A DNA stretch of 64,000 nucleotides from Euonymus europaeus (taxonomy: Eukaryota; Streptophyta; Magnoliopsida; Celastrales; Celastraceae). Positions 23,286 through 34,245 of this stretch are shown one piece after another. The translations under genes were made by a program, and so were the position numbers. Each line of letters opens with the position of its first letter. Within the stretch, counting starts at the first letter, position 1. The stretch covers positions 21,346,001 through 21,410,000 of the forward strand of contig OY756962.1 of NCBI GenBank assembly GCA_963580455.1, written 5' to 3'. The notes beneath the pieces are model-generated. The model saw only the letters and a program-made list of their open reading frames with translations, did no database searches and was not told where the DNA came from.

Positions 23286-24070
23286 AAACTATAAATTTAA
23301 AGTTTTGTTTGTTTGTTCGTAATTTTTTTCCTAATATATCATTCAACTACTCTATCATATCTTATTATTGATATAATTTAATGTCATTTATTAATAAAGA
23401 TGAACAATAAATGAGAGTATATTAATAAATTAGTGATTTTTTACTTATTTTTAATAAAAAGTGAGCTATAATTTGAGACAAATCAAAAATCCAAAATATA
23501 AATATAACCTATCAAATAAGGACTGAAGGAGTAAAATGAGAAATTTTTAAATAATTTTTGAGTAACTACTTTTCCTATATTTTAAAAAATAAACGGAGCC
23601 TTAATATATTATTTCATACCACGTGAAGTTGTTGGCCTTGCCTAGACTTTTGTGCTTAGTTAAAGGAATCACTTGGATATACACAAAAAAAGCCAAAATA
23701 GAAAATTAGATCAGTTTTCATTGAAAATATAGATAAAATTTCATTCTTATCATTTTTACAAATAACATATCCAATTAATACTAAATACCATATTCTCTAA
23801 TTTATTAAAATATTTTTTTGATACAAATGACTTCTTTTAAAGCAAATTACCTTTCTTAATGTAAATTACCTTTTTATTCTTGAATGGATCCGGCACTCTG
23901 TCATCGCTCACTGAATAGATTAATTGCTGAGACATATACCTAATCAGCTACCACGCAAGAGGGCTACACATGGTTCGGATTGGGTTGGATTTGGTCCAAC
24001 ACCCTCCATCTGATCCGCATAGGTTTGGATTATATAAGTATAACGTCAACTCTTAACTCACATTGGATTC

Positions 24071-24594
24071 TGTTGTAAGAATTTCAAGATCTTTGTTGCA
24101 GAAATATGATACGACAATAGAGAAAATTATAATGGAAAAGTGCAACAATCATGACACAAGAATTTAACGTGGAAAACTCTAAATCCGGAGAAAAATCACG
24201 AGTGTTGTCAAAAGACAACTGAGAGAACAATTCCACTGTGTAGAAAAATTGTACAACCACACAGTCCTAATTTGCTCTCAAGAAGAAATCTAGGCAAACT
24301 CTGAAAATAAAACCCATTATTTTCTCTTTGTGCTCACCGCACACCACCCCTAGAATTCTCTATCTTTTGCACCCACAACACACCCATAAACCTAGTAAAC
24401 CACTAGTATTTATAGAAGTGTCATGTCTCCCAATTCTATTCTACCTAGGAATTCCTACTCAAGATGTTTCTAATTACAAATATGATACCAATTACATTCA
24501 TAATTAGAGACCAACTTAGAAACGTGTTTCCACAAAACAAGGATTCTTTTTGTAGCAAAAGAACTAGTCCAACTTTTTAATCAAATTCCTAACA
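24071..24594 (-). mobile_element. Solo Ty1/copia-type LTR (524 bp)
   Basis: The block begins TGTTGTAAGA and ends CCTAACA, and is flanked by GATTC on both sides (24066-24070 and 24595-24599). TTAACGTGGAAAAC and, on the minus strand, a TATAAATACTAG promoter-like word near 24407 suggest a minus-oriented copia LTR. There is no internal region, so it is the product of LTR-LTR recombination. Confidence 0.85.
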
Positions 24595-24599
24595 GATTC

Positions 24600-25323
24600 A
24601 TGCGGATTGGGGTCGGATACATGCGGATTGGGGTCGGATTTGTAGCAAAGTTAAAACAGTTTTTGCATGACTCATAGTTAGAATAACTTTACCATTCTCA
24701 GTTTCTCATTGCATAGAACAATGATTGACACATAAACCAGTAGACAGGTTGACAAATTTGTCGACAAATAAATATGACAAATTGAAAAATTAATTACTAA
24801 CGTTTTCTCACTGTCCATCGTTTCTTAATCCAAAAACAAAATGAAATAAAAGAAACGGCAGAGTAATTATCAAACATGTAGAGCCTGCAACATCAATTCG
24901 AAGCTTGAAGTCACTTCAGAGATCGTTAAGACCTTTGACGGAATCAAAAATTTATATGAGGGGGTCACAAGTTGAAGGGAGTTGGTGGGTAACGCCCTGA
25001 ATTATTTTGAGACTATTTATTCGAAAATTATTTAATTTTTCATTAATTATAACATAATCAAAGTGAAAAATAGAAGTCTCATCGAATGCATAAAAATTAA
25101 TTTTAATCTAGTACAACCGAGATCAATGGATAGATGCTGAAGAGTTTATATGATAGGTAGGATTTGATCAAAATTGATATGGGATCTATTGGACTTTGAT
25201 ATTTCGGGTGGGCTATTGGGCTTTGTAACTTAAAATTTTTGGTTCAATGCTAACTAAGTGGGTGTTTGCTAGTCTAATGGGCTTTGTATTTTTTTTTTAA
25301 TTCTTTTAGGCATGCTTATATAG

Positions 25324-25355
<32 letters not shown>

Positions 25356-27190
25356 TTGTTGGTTCCTTTTACATAGAGGAGAAAATCAAGTTGGCACTTG
25401 GCCGTGTGCTTGGTTGCATAAGTAAGCGAATTCTTCTACCTCTCCTGGATAGCTCTGAAATGTTGGTTCCTTCTACTTGGGGAAAAGATCAAACCAATTC
25501 TAGCCCTCCTGATGATGTGTCAGGAGAGACTGTGTTGTGATGATTAGGAAATTGCGAGCGTGCTAGGACTTATTGTCAATCTAAAGATTATTTAGAAGAT
25601 GTGCGCTTATCTAACTTTCAACCAAGCGATTTGTGTGTGATTTAAAAAACACAGAAACCACATGGTCCAGGCTTTGCCTTAATGAAAATGACTACAATAT
25701 TTCACTAGCATCACTTATAAGCAGTAATAGAAACTAAAACACCAAAATGCAGGAGCCTCTATTGAGATGAAAAATAATACATCCTTGAATGTATTGAGAT
25801 TTCATTGAATGCTACACCAGAGATATGAAAAAGCATGCTTTACAAGCTAAATCTAACATAGCAGTGGAGGCTACCACTCGAAAGTGTTTAAACTAAGTTA
25901 AGAGTCGAGTAAAAGAATAAGTGGTCAGAGTCATAATGAAAAGCGATGCAGTTTTGAAACGATGGGTCTATTTTTGAAGCGAGGTCCTTATTGCTTATGT
26001 TGATGTGGCTTCTTATAGTCCTCTTCAATGGTAGTGGTCTTCCTTGGTTCTTGACATGTTCTTCACTCTTAGGAGGGTGGAAGATCATGTGAGCTTCTGA
26101 GAAAATGTTGGATTGTGGTGTTACTCAAGTCATTTTCCCCTGCAAAAGAGGATTGCATTGGATTGTGGTCCACTTGCAGTTTCTTTCAAATCATGGGATC
26201 ATCTACGTGGACTTGATGGGACATGAATTTTACTGGGTTTATCCCACTCTCCTAGAGAACGGGATATGCACATATTCTTGGTATTGGGAGTACTAGATGA
26301 CCATATTGACTTAAGCATGAAGACAAGAAATCGCCTCTGAATCGACGATAATGGCTAACTTGTGGGAGAATTTCTAGTCATATTGGTGCCAAGCTCCTTT
26401 GTTTTGGCTCATCAGTTACGAGTGAAGGCAAAAAACGTGTTGGAGACAAATTAGGCGCCTTGAAGGTAAAAACAATGTGATCTTATGTATTTCTTCATTC
26501 TTATCCCACAAATATCTCTTTAGTTGGTTTGTGAGTTGGCTACTTCAAGAAAACATGGCTGGTGTTTGAAATCTCTAGATTTAAGGCATCTTGTCTAAGT
26601 TAGTACATCCTCATGATTTTCAGTCTCTAATCTCGCATTTCCATGTAATAATACCTGTAAAACAACAAACATTAAAAATTGCACCCTTGAACCTGCCACA
26701 TTTCACCGCCTAATTGGATTTTTTTGGGTCCACCGTGCCACGTGTCACACACCGATTTGTTGGTCATTTTAGGTGTAAATAATTCCCTTCTTAAATCTTC
26801 TTCTGTTTTAAGGAGAATTTGAAATTTCATAATTCGAGACCCATGTGCTGTCCTTCACCAACAGGATTCTCAAGTTCTGCTGCAGCCTTAACTCTCTAGT
26901 CCAATTAGCACTAGCCTCTTGATATTCGACAATTCTACCTTTTTTGATAAGGCAAAAACCTAGTTTTTATATTTCAAACTCTTTCTTCTTGTCTCTTCAA
27001 CTGCGCGCTTATTTCCTTTTGTCAAAAACGGCTAAACCATATTTGTCCAACAACCAAGAACTCACTGCCAGTCAGCATATGCAAGACACCATCCTCAAAG
27101 AAGTCGTCCTTCTCCATACTCACCCTTTCAGTCAAATACATATCACTATCTTTTGTCAAGATTGCTATGGCTTGACACATTCTTTTAAAG
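24600..27190. other. Intergenic sequence without a recognised gene
   Basis: Small features only: a two-copy ATGCGGATTGGGGTCGGA repeat (24600-24640), a (TA)n tract at 25325-25347, and short open stretches (25346-25540 and 26105-26296, plus strand) that match nothing I know. The stretch directly before 27190 may be the 5' part of the decayed mobile-domain sequence that follows. Confidence 0.5.
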
Positions 27191-27194
27191 ATCT

Positions 27195-28330
27195 TTAACT
27201 CGAATCCTTTGACCCTTTGTATCATCTTTGCGATTTTAGCCTTCCTTTAAAAAAAAAATATCCATGGGCCACCTACTTCATATCTTCCCTAATCCGTCTA
27301 TGGCCCAATGAAGACCATCACTATGAGACAAGGCTGACTCATCTATTCTCAAAATATGAAAGTCTATGGAAAACCATAGGCATACGTGACTTCCATTGAT
27401 GAGTCAACAAAAGATCTAGATAGACAAGGCCCTACTCTACGCTGCTGCTCAATTCTAGAATATTGTGACCAACTCTTTCCACTTTTAGGTAGGATTCATG
27501 AGCCCTACCCTTCAAGATCTCACATTTCTTCTCGATCTTTGCTTTGACGTTCCCGAAGTCAACAATTCCATGGAAGCTTCATTAGGTACCCTTTTACCTA
27601 TCCTCATGGTATAAGAGATATGTCTTATTCTTACTGGTTGAAAACCTTTGCCTATCTAGAGGAATCCTTAGATAGTCAAAATAAACCCATTTCTAAAGTC
27701 GATCATACCCGTCTTCTCTTTTTTTTTTGGTTGAACAAAATTTTCTTCTGTGCGAGCTTCGATAAACTCACTAGAGATTTCACCTAGTTAGCCTTGACCT
27801 AGTCAGAAGGAAAAGTTTGCAAATTTTCACCCATGGTGTTAGCCTTAGTATACAGAGCTATGAAAACCTTCATTGAGTTAGATTTTGAAAGCTACTCAGT
27901 CCCCTTTGAATCATGCAATTGCGGCGATGAGCCTATTTTAAGAACTTTTGCATAGATATGAGCAACAATGCCTTTGATTTGGATAGTTTTGGACTCCAAC
28001 TCAAAGGTGCTACTTCTCTCAGCCTTGACTTCAACGAATGTTTTAGATTATTCTACCTTGACTTTTCTTTCACTAAGATGTTCTTTCTTCTGGTTCCCCT
28101 TCGAAAGAGAATAAGTGCCTAGTTGGCTCAATACTGAGGCTACTAACCTGGACTTGGATGATGAATCTATCTAGTCCATGTGAAAGAACTTTCTCTCTAC
28201 AAGGGACTTGTCGTACTACTTATGCAATTGCCACATAACAACAAGTGTGGTATGAAATATTATAATTCTACTTAGCTTATTCACCAGTTAGACGTTATCT
28301 AGATAGTGCCTCTTCCTCCCTACATGTTGC
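27195..28330 (+). pseudogene. Plant mobile domain (PMD, aminotransferase-like) pseudogene
   Basis: The plus strand reads YESLWKTIGIRDF, then (with stops) KALLYAAAQF, NIVTNSFHF and MSPTLQDLTFLLDLCFDVPE. This is the characteristic order of the plant mobile domain: a W..WV..L...LW...GI region, then AL..FW...T..F.F..GE..PTL.DV..LLGLP. Stops follow RDFH and interrupt at least six further places, so it is inactive. PMDs occur in MAIN/MAIL-type host genes and in transposons. With no other conserved domain nearby I cannot say which source applies; a transposon origin fits the context. Confidence 0.6.
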
Positions 28331-29385
28331 AACATGTGAACACTCATGAATCCTCCCAAGTATTCAAGAAGGATGAAAATAAGGTGAAGTCGTCAACAAT
28401 TGATTTTTGGGGTGTAATTGGACACCCATTTTGGTTTTCAAGAAGAAAAGAAATGGATAAGGGGTTCTATTGAGTATGGATAAAGTATTAGACACCCCAC
28501 AACTCCTGAAAATAGTTTCCTTAAAATGTTTTCCTATTTGGCTCTAATTTGGTTTGAAAATTAAAATTTCTCAATTGTTTTAATGGACTTCTATGTCTAG
28601 TAGAAGTCCATGTTTCAATTGAGCGGGCTTGACACATTAATGTTATGGCAATTTTTTTAAAACAAAATGCTCATGATCGTTGGGTCATTTTTGCTAGGTT
28701 AAAATATTAAAAAGGATTTTAAAAGGTGGTGTTTGGGATCTCTGGGTCATCCCCAACTTGGCCAAAATGCTTAAAAAAATTGAAATAAAGGGGTGAAAAC
28801 AAAGATGAAAAATCTCACTTAGTGTGGTTTTTGATAGTTTTAAAAAGGGAAAGTCAAAACATACTTGGGAGGAAGGACCTGATTGGTTTACCAAAAAAGA
28901 TCAACATAACAAAAACTAATCAAATTTAGCCGAACTTACAACCAGGCTTATCTAGTAACCCTAATATTCCTCTTATAAAATTACAAAAGTAACCTCAAAG
29001 CACTTTGGGCTTCTCGTCTCCCCGCAAAGCCTTCATATTTACCATTGATATTTAATGTCTAGTACGTTAACACAATAAGCCACATCATAATTCCATAAGA
29101 GTGTTATGTAAACTTGGGTTGAGTTGGGCTAATAAAAGTTGGGTTTTATAACATTTTTGAAAAACTTATCACTTGAAATAGTAAGAAAATACATGAATTT
29201 AATAGAAAGTTGATGAAAATATAATCATATATATAAATGAATAGAGAAAATCAATACAAGTTATAGATTCCCATTAATTTTTTTATAGACTCAAGTAGCC
29301 GATCCTAAACTTTTGAAATAAAGATTCAAACAATCATAAATTAGAAGTATTCATTATATTGGAAGCATATGCTAGTCCAAATATC
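28331..29385. other. Intergenic sequence with an LTR fragment
   Basis: Mostly featureless AT-rich DNA. About 28970-29100 resembles the solo LTR at 11471-11743 (CTCGTCTCCCCGCAAAGCCTTC, CACATCATAATTCCA), so it is probably a truncated relative. Nothing else was recognised. Confidence 0.45.
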
Positions 29386-29390
29386 AATTA

Positions 29391-31305
29391 TGTGACATCC
29401 TGACCCGAAAATAATAGAAACATTGAACATGAGGGTGACACGTGTACAATGGTACACAAATGGCTGTAATAATTAAATTTGGGTTTGGAATAAAAATTAA
29501 ATATATGGGTGTAAATAAGTGAGAATAATAATAATAATACAAATAAATTAGAGAAATTACCCGGATGGAGGCGAAATACGCATTTGTTGTCAATTTTATT
29601 AAATAAGAGAAACAAAGTAAAAAGGGATCCAATTTTTATTTACAAATATCTGAAATTGGTTTAAAAGAAAAAGGAAAGAAAAGAAACAGGAAAAAAACGA
29701 ACAAAGAAACGAAAACGGAAACAGGAAAAGACAAAAAGAAAAGAGAAACGCGATTTTCGCGTCCTAAACTTCACCGGCGCCGACCTCCTCCGTCCGGCCA
29801 CCTCAGGCGACGAGACCACCACCGGAGCTGTATATCTTCGGGAAAAGCTATCGGAAGTTTCGGCCACCGCGAGCTTCGACAGTCAATTTTTCCCTCCTCT
29901 GATCTCCGATTGATGCAAGGCCACCACCGTTGAGTTCGTCTCGAAGAGTACTACAAAACCCAGTTAGTGATTTCTGCCGAAAGTCGCCGGATCTTCGGTG
30001 ACCCAAATATGGGTATTTCGGGTACTATTTGACCTGTTTGACTTTTTCGGGTAAAAATTTACCCGTTCAACTATATCATATATTTTACGTATTTACGCGG
30101 TATTTGAACGTATTTGTGAACTGGTATGTGCATTTTGGTGTAGAACTGGTATATGAGGCTTAATGATGTACGTCGGGAAAAATTATACGGCAAAACATTG
30201 GTTCGAGTAAGATGTGAGGCACGCTTCAAGAGGTAGGAAATACTATAACTTTGCGTTAATTTGGAAATTCTGGACTTTCAGTTTAATCGATAATTCGATA
30301 AGTCTTGCGAAATATTTAATTGTGATTTTTCTGATGTAAATATTTGGTTGGTTAAGGTGAAAATTGTGGGTTTGTGTTGTAAGTTATCGTAGTTTCTTGC
30401 AGTGCATCAATTGCGAATGATTGCTCAGCATAAGTGTCTACTGCTAATGTGGATTGTGTGTGCATGTTTGAGTGTAAATGGTTGTCGTGTATAATTCCGT
30501 TATGTGGTAACCCTCTACTTCTCATTGAGAAAAGTGTTGTCTTTATACTCAATGCATGTGATTGAACATTTGTTTATATCTGGGGATTATGGAGATTGTG
30601 GGGGTTATGATGTGGAGATTGCAGAGATGTGGAAGAGGCCCTATACGTACAGTGAGTGATAATCCGAGTAAGGATTCGCTATGCGGCCACATAGCGAAGG
30701 GGTGGCAAGTCCCGGGTAGAAGAAAGTGCCTACCTTCCTTACTCGTAGATTGCTTCCGGCGAGGAGGTCGGAAAGCGGAGAAAATTGGTTCTGACGATGA
30801 GGTCGGAAAGCTGAGAAAAATATTTTCCGGCAATGAGGTCGGAAGGCGTTCGAGGTGGTGACGGATATTCGAGGCGGGTTGATAAATAGAAGTGTTATTT
30901 AAATTTCCGTGGTTCTGTCAATAATTATTTATGAATATTTTGTGTGTGAATACGGTATTCCCTACTGAGTTTCGGCTCATCCCCTACTTCCCATTGTTTT
31001 ATTTTTAGGTGAAACAACTGTGACCAATTGGACTGAGAGTGCAGATAGGACAGGGCAGTCGGTGTACATACCAGAGTCGCTGCGTAAAGGTTGAGTAGAC
31101 CCAGTGGGTTGGGATGGCTGAGCTGGAGTCTCAGTCGGGTATATTAAGTACTTATGTATCTATATATATATATATATATCTATCATCTATAATATAAGTA
31201 TGTAGATAATTATATTATTATTAAATCATTGAGTTTTGAAAAAAAATTATAGTCGGGAATATGTGTTAGTTACACGTCACGTGCCTGGCGGATCGGGGCG
31301 TGAAA
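29391..31305 (+). mobile_element. Large solo LTR (1.9 kb), probably Ty3/gypsy
   Basis: The ends are TGTGACATCCTGACCCG and GGCGGATCGGGGCGTGAAA, mirror-like as in many plant LTRs. The flanks are AATTA on both sides (29386-29390 and 31306-31310). The last bases have mutated from TGACA to TGAAA, but a tandem copy of the same edge at 31490 still reads GTGACA then AATTA, confirming the end. A CpG-rich block (29760-29990) and the word CTGAGTTTCGGCTCATCCCC (about 30964) recall Tekay/Del-type LTRs. The short minus-strand frame at 29661-29867 is probably chance. Confidence 0.75.
30754..30850 (+). repeat. Three-copy 35-36 bp minisatellite
   Basis: Units start at 30754, 30789 and 30825, each carrying TTCCGGC/TTCTGAC, GATGAGGTCGGAAAG-like and GAGAAAA words. 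Confidence 0.85.
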
Positions 31306-31692
31306 AATTATATGTTAGTTTTGCTAAAATCCCCAATTATTTAGTGCCCAATAAAGCTTAAATTTATGTGGCAATCCACGTCAACATTCCACAACAACAT
31401 TCCACCTCTATTTAAACATTATCTCTCACTTTCTATTTTTTCTACCTTCTACTTTCTCCTATCTCTCTCTTTTTCTCCCTCCTATTTTAGGCGGATCGGG
31501 GCGTGACAAATTATATGTTAATTTTGCTAAAATCCCCAATTATTTAGTGCCCAATAAAGCTTAAATCTATGTGGCAATCCATGTCAACATTCCACAACAA
31601 CATTTCACCTCTATTTAAACATTATCTCTCACTTTCTATTTCTTCTACCTTCTACTTTCTCCTATCTCTCTCTTTTTCTCCCTCATATTTTA
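31287..31692 (+). repeat. 203-bp tandem duplication spanning an LTR edge
   Basis: GGCGGATCGGGGCGTGA... starts at 31287 and at 31490. Each unit runs through CCCAATTATTTAGTGCCC, a CATTATCTCTCACTTTC block and a CT-rich end. The duplication took in the last 19 bases of the solo LTR plus its target flank. Confidence 0.9.
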
Positions 31693-31964
31693 CAGAGTAC
31701 CACCACTCGGAGCTCTACCGTCCAACCACCGCTCGGAGTAGTTGACCCCTGAGCGGAAGAACCCAACCTCCACATTCATTTCTTGATTTCTACACCACCC
31801 TTTACCGCTTGTATTGTCAAAAAATAACCCAAAAGACAAGGTCACCCCAATAAAAATCGAGTTGATCCGACCACTTCCAGCATAACGTCTCCAATAATTT
31901 ACCCCATATTTAGACTCCACACGTTGAGGGATTCCTTATTCATCCATTTTTCTATCAGATAGTG

Positions 31965-32855
31965 AGAGTTCGGTTTCTCACCAAGATCGTTAGCCAACAA
32001 ATATGGAAATTAAAATTGCGGAAAAATAAACGAAAATCAAACACCAAGAATTTTACGAGGAAACTCAACCTGGAAAAAACCTCGAGTCTATGAGCGACTA
32101 ACCTTGAGGAACAATCCACTAAAACGAATCAGGAGTTACAACCCTATCTTAGAACTAAAGACATCGCTCATCCCTCCCATTCAGTGTATTGCTTCAACCT
32201 CTTCTCAACCTCAACAAGGTAGAGTCCGCTCTTGAATCTCTCAAGAGTCCTCACACACAAGCAATTCACAAAGAATAATTTTCAATACAAATATCCTCAC
32301 TACAAATCACTCATTCAAACACTCAAGATCACACATGAAATAAGAAGTGATTTGTTTTTCCAAGAACCCAACACACGCTCAAGACTCTCTCAAAGATAAT
32401 TTCGGTCAAACTTGAAAACCAATGTGCATGGAATATAAATAAGACCAGCTTGTCTTGATTATGAAGACTTCTTCTCCCACCAGAACTCTGAGCATTCTAT
32501 CACCTGAAGAGATAAGTCACACATCCAATATAGGAATTGATAATATAGGAATAATCAAAGATAATCCATGGTAGTTACATGTTTAACTCCCAATATAACT
32601 CTTATGTGGTTATCCATACATGAATAGACTTCCTATCCTATCTATATAAGACAGTCCATTAACAATAAAACACTGCATGTCATTAAAATTAAAAGCCCAC
32701 GCGTTAAAATCTTTAAGCTCGTGCAGATGAAGTAACTTACTTCACATACCGGAGTAACTTACTTCACTGCTCTGCAGCACCCAATTATCACAAAATTCAA
32801 TTGTTTAAATATATCTCACAATTGTCAATTAGATTTTATAAATTAAAAACCAACA
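31965..32855 (-). repeat. 3' LTR of the copia element
   Basis: On the minus strand it begins TGTTGGTTTTTAATTTATAA and ends CCGAACTCTCA. It is 2 bases shorter than the 5' LTR (CA missing near 31980). Confidence 0.92.
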
Positions 32856-34049
32856 ATCTCCCCCTTGACAATTGTGGGATCAAAATTCCTACACAACAAA
32901 ACAATCATATATCATATGCAAACAACCAAAAATCAAACATAATATCATGAGCACATGTTCAAACAACTCCCCCTCATTATGTTATCTCCCCCTCAAAATA
33001 TTATCTTCCCCTTTTTGACCCACAAATTGCCAAAAATGAGCTCTGTAAAATTTCTGTGAAAATGAGGTATTTGAGATTACATTGTAGCTTACTTCTCACT
33101 TGGCTTACATACTTGAAAAATATTTCCACCTAGAACATAACTAGGCCATCCCAAAGAATTAAAACACATAAAAGTGAATCCAAATAAAATAGGAAATCAA
33201 GAGAAATTGGTTTCAAGGATGGAGCTTTTAGATTTTGGTACTCAATCAAAAGAATTAAACAATGATAAGGAAGAGTTACCAAAAGATGTGTTCAAGAAAT
33301 GGACTTACTATTTCCTCATCATATCATTGAAATCTGATACATGTTATTCGTTCATGTGCATTTGTGTGAAAATCTCAAAAACTTGTTAGATCAAGATATA
33401 ACATAATACAAGAGATTGACTTTCTATATAGGTTGTCAAATCTAAATCTTTTGGTACTTTTATGCACATGCAAGTAACATACAAGATTACCCCCTTTATT
33501 TCAAGAGGTGAAACCTTTGAATTCATGGCGGCTTTCACAGTCAAGCTTAGGTAGCTCCCTTTATTTCAAGAGATACATACCATCTAACCTTAGGTAGCTT
33601 CCTTTATTTCAAGAGATACATAATTTTTTTTTTCAATACCTTTGACGTAGCCCTTTCCATTTGAATTACTTGCATCAAGTTTCCCAAAGAATTATTCAAT
33701 AGACCTATCAAGACAAATCTCAAGCATTATGTCAATCAGACTTTGCAAGTAGAGATTTTGTGAAAAACAATGTATGACTAATAACATGATCTTTTCAATT
33801 TTACGAACGGATTAGCCATTTAACAATAAACACATTCAGAGGTAACATCAAACAATCAATGCTTGAATCATAGATCAAGAATTAAATCACATATCCCACA
33901 CACATGTTACCTCAAGCTACTTGAAAATCTATTCCATTGTAATCACCCTAGTGCTTTTCTTAGGAACAAACGCCTTTGTTTGTTTAAGGGTTTTGAAAAG
34001 AAAATATGTCAGTCAATTGATTTTCAGAAGCAATATATCCAAATGACAC
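32856..34049 (-). other. Non-coding 3' region of the copia element with polypurine tracts
   Basis: On the minus strand the tract directly before the 3' LTR reads TCAAGGGGGAGAT, and two more AGGGGGAG-type tracts lie within 150 bases. Short repeated words (TTTATTTCAAGAGATACAT on the plus strand, about 33505-33630) fill the rest. There is no open pol or env-like frame. The plus-strand frames at 33174-33389 and 33863-34129 are chance or antisense. Confidence 0.7.
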
Positions 34050-34245
34050 ATATTCATTTTACCAAATTCATGGATGAAATGATGATGAAACATAATATGC
34101 TTAGCTTGGTTCTAGAATTGAAAGTATAACCGCACGCATATTATCAAAAATAAATAAGAGCATACTTTCCTGATTCAATCCATAATTCTGAAGCATTCGT
34201 TTCATCCAAAGTGTCTGAGAGCAGCAACTTCCAACAACCATGTAT
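34050..34245 (-). pseudogene. Copia RNase H C-terminal remnant
   Basis: In a minus-strand frame different from the gag frame the DNA reads EYMVVGSCCSQTLWMKRML, QNYGLNQESMLLF, DNMRA and, with frameshifts, NSRTK. These match the conserved end of copia RNase H (AEY...CCSQ.LWMKQML.DYG...; CDN.SAI; .SRTKHIDIR). It directly abuts the gag-linker frame, so a deletion junction lies at about 34235-34250. Confidence 0.75.

Larger units (their letters stand above)
21840..23660 (+). repeat. Intergenic repeat unit, copy 5 (right partner of the LINE)
   Basis: It is collinear with 13195-14970, starting at GAGCTGCTTAAGCTCC and running to CACGTGAAGTTGTTGGCC. Compared with the left partner it lacks the 104-bp duplication, and it carries an extra degenerate repeat (22690-23040) and an expanded GAAAAA microsatellite. 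Non-coding. Confidence 0.75.

Noticed and set aside
25346..25540. 64-codon plus-strand frame containing LLPLLDSSEMLVPSTWGKD
   Set aside because: No recognisable domain, splice context or repeat evidence; could be chance.
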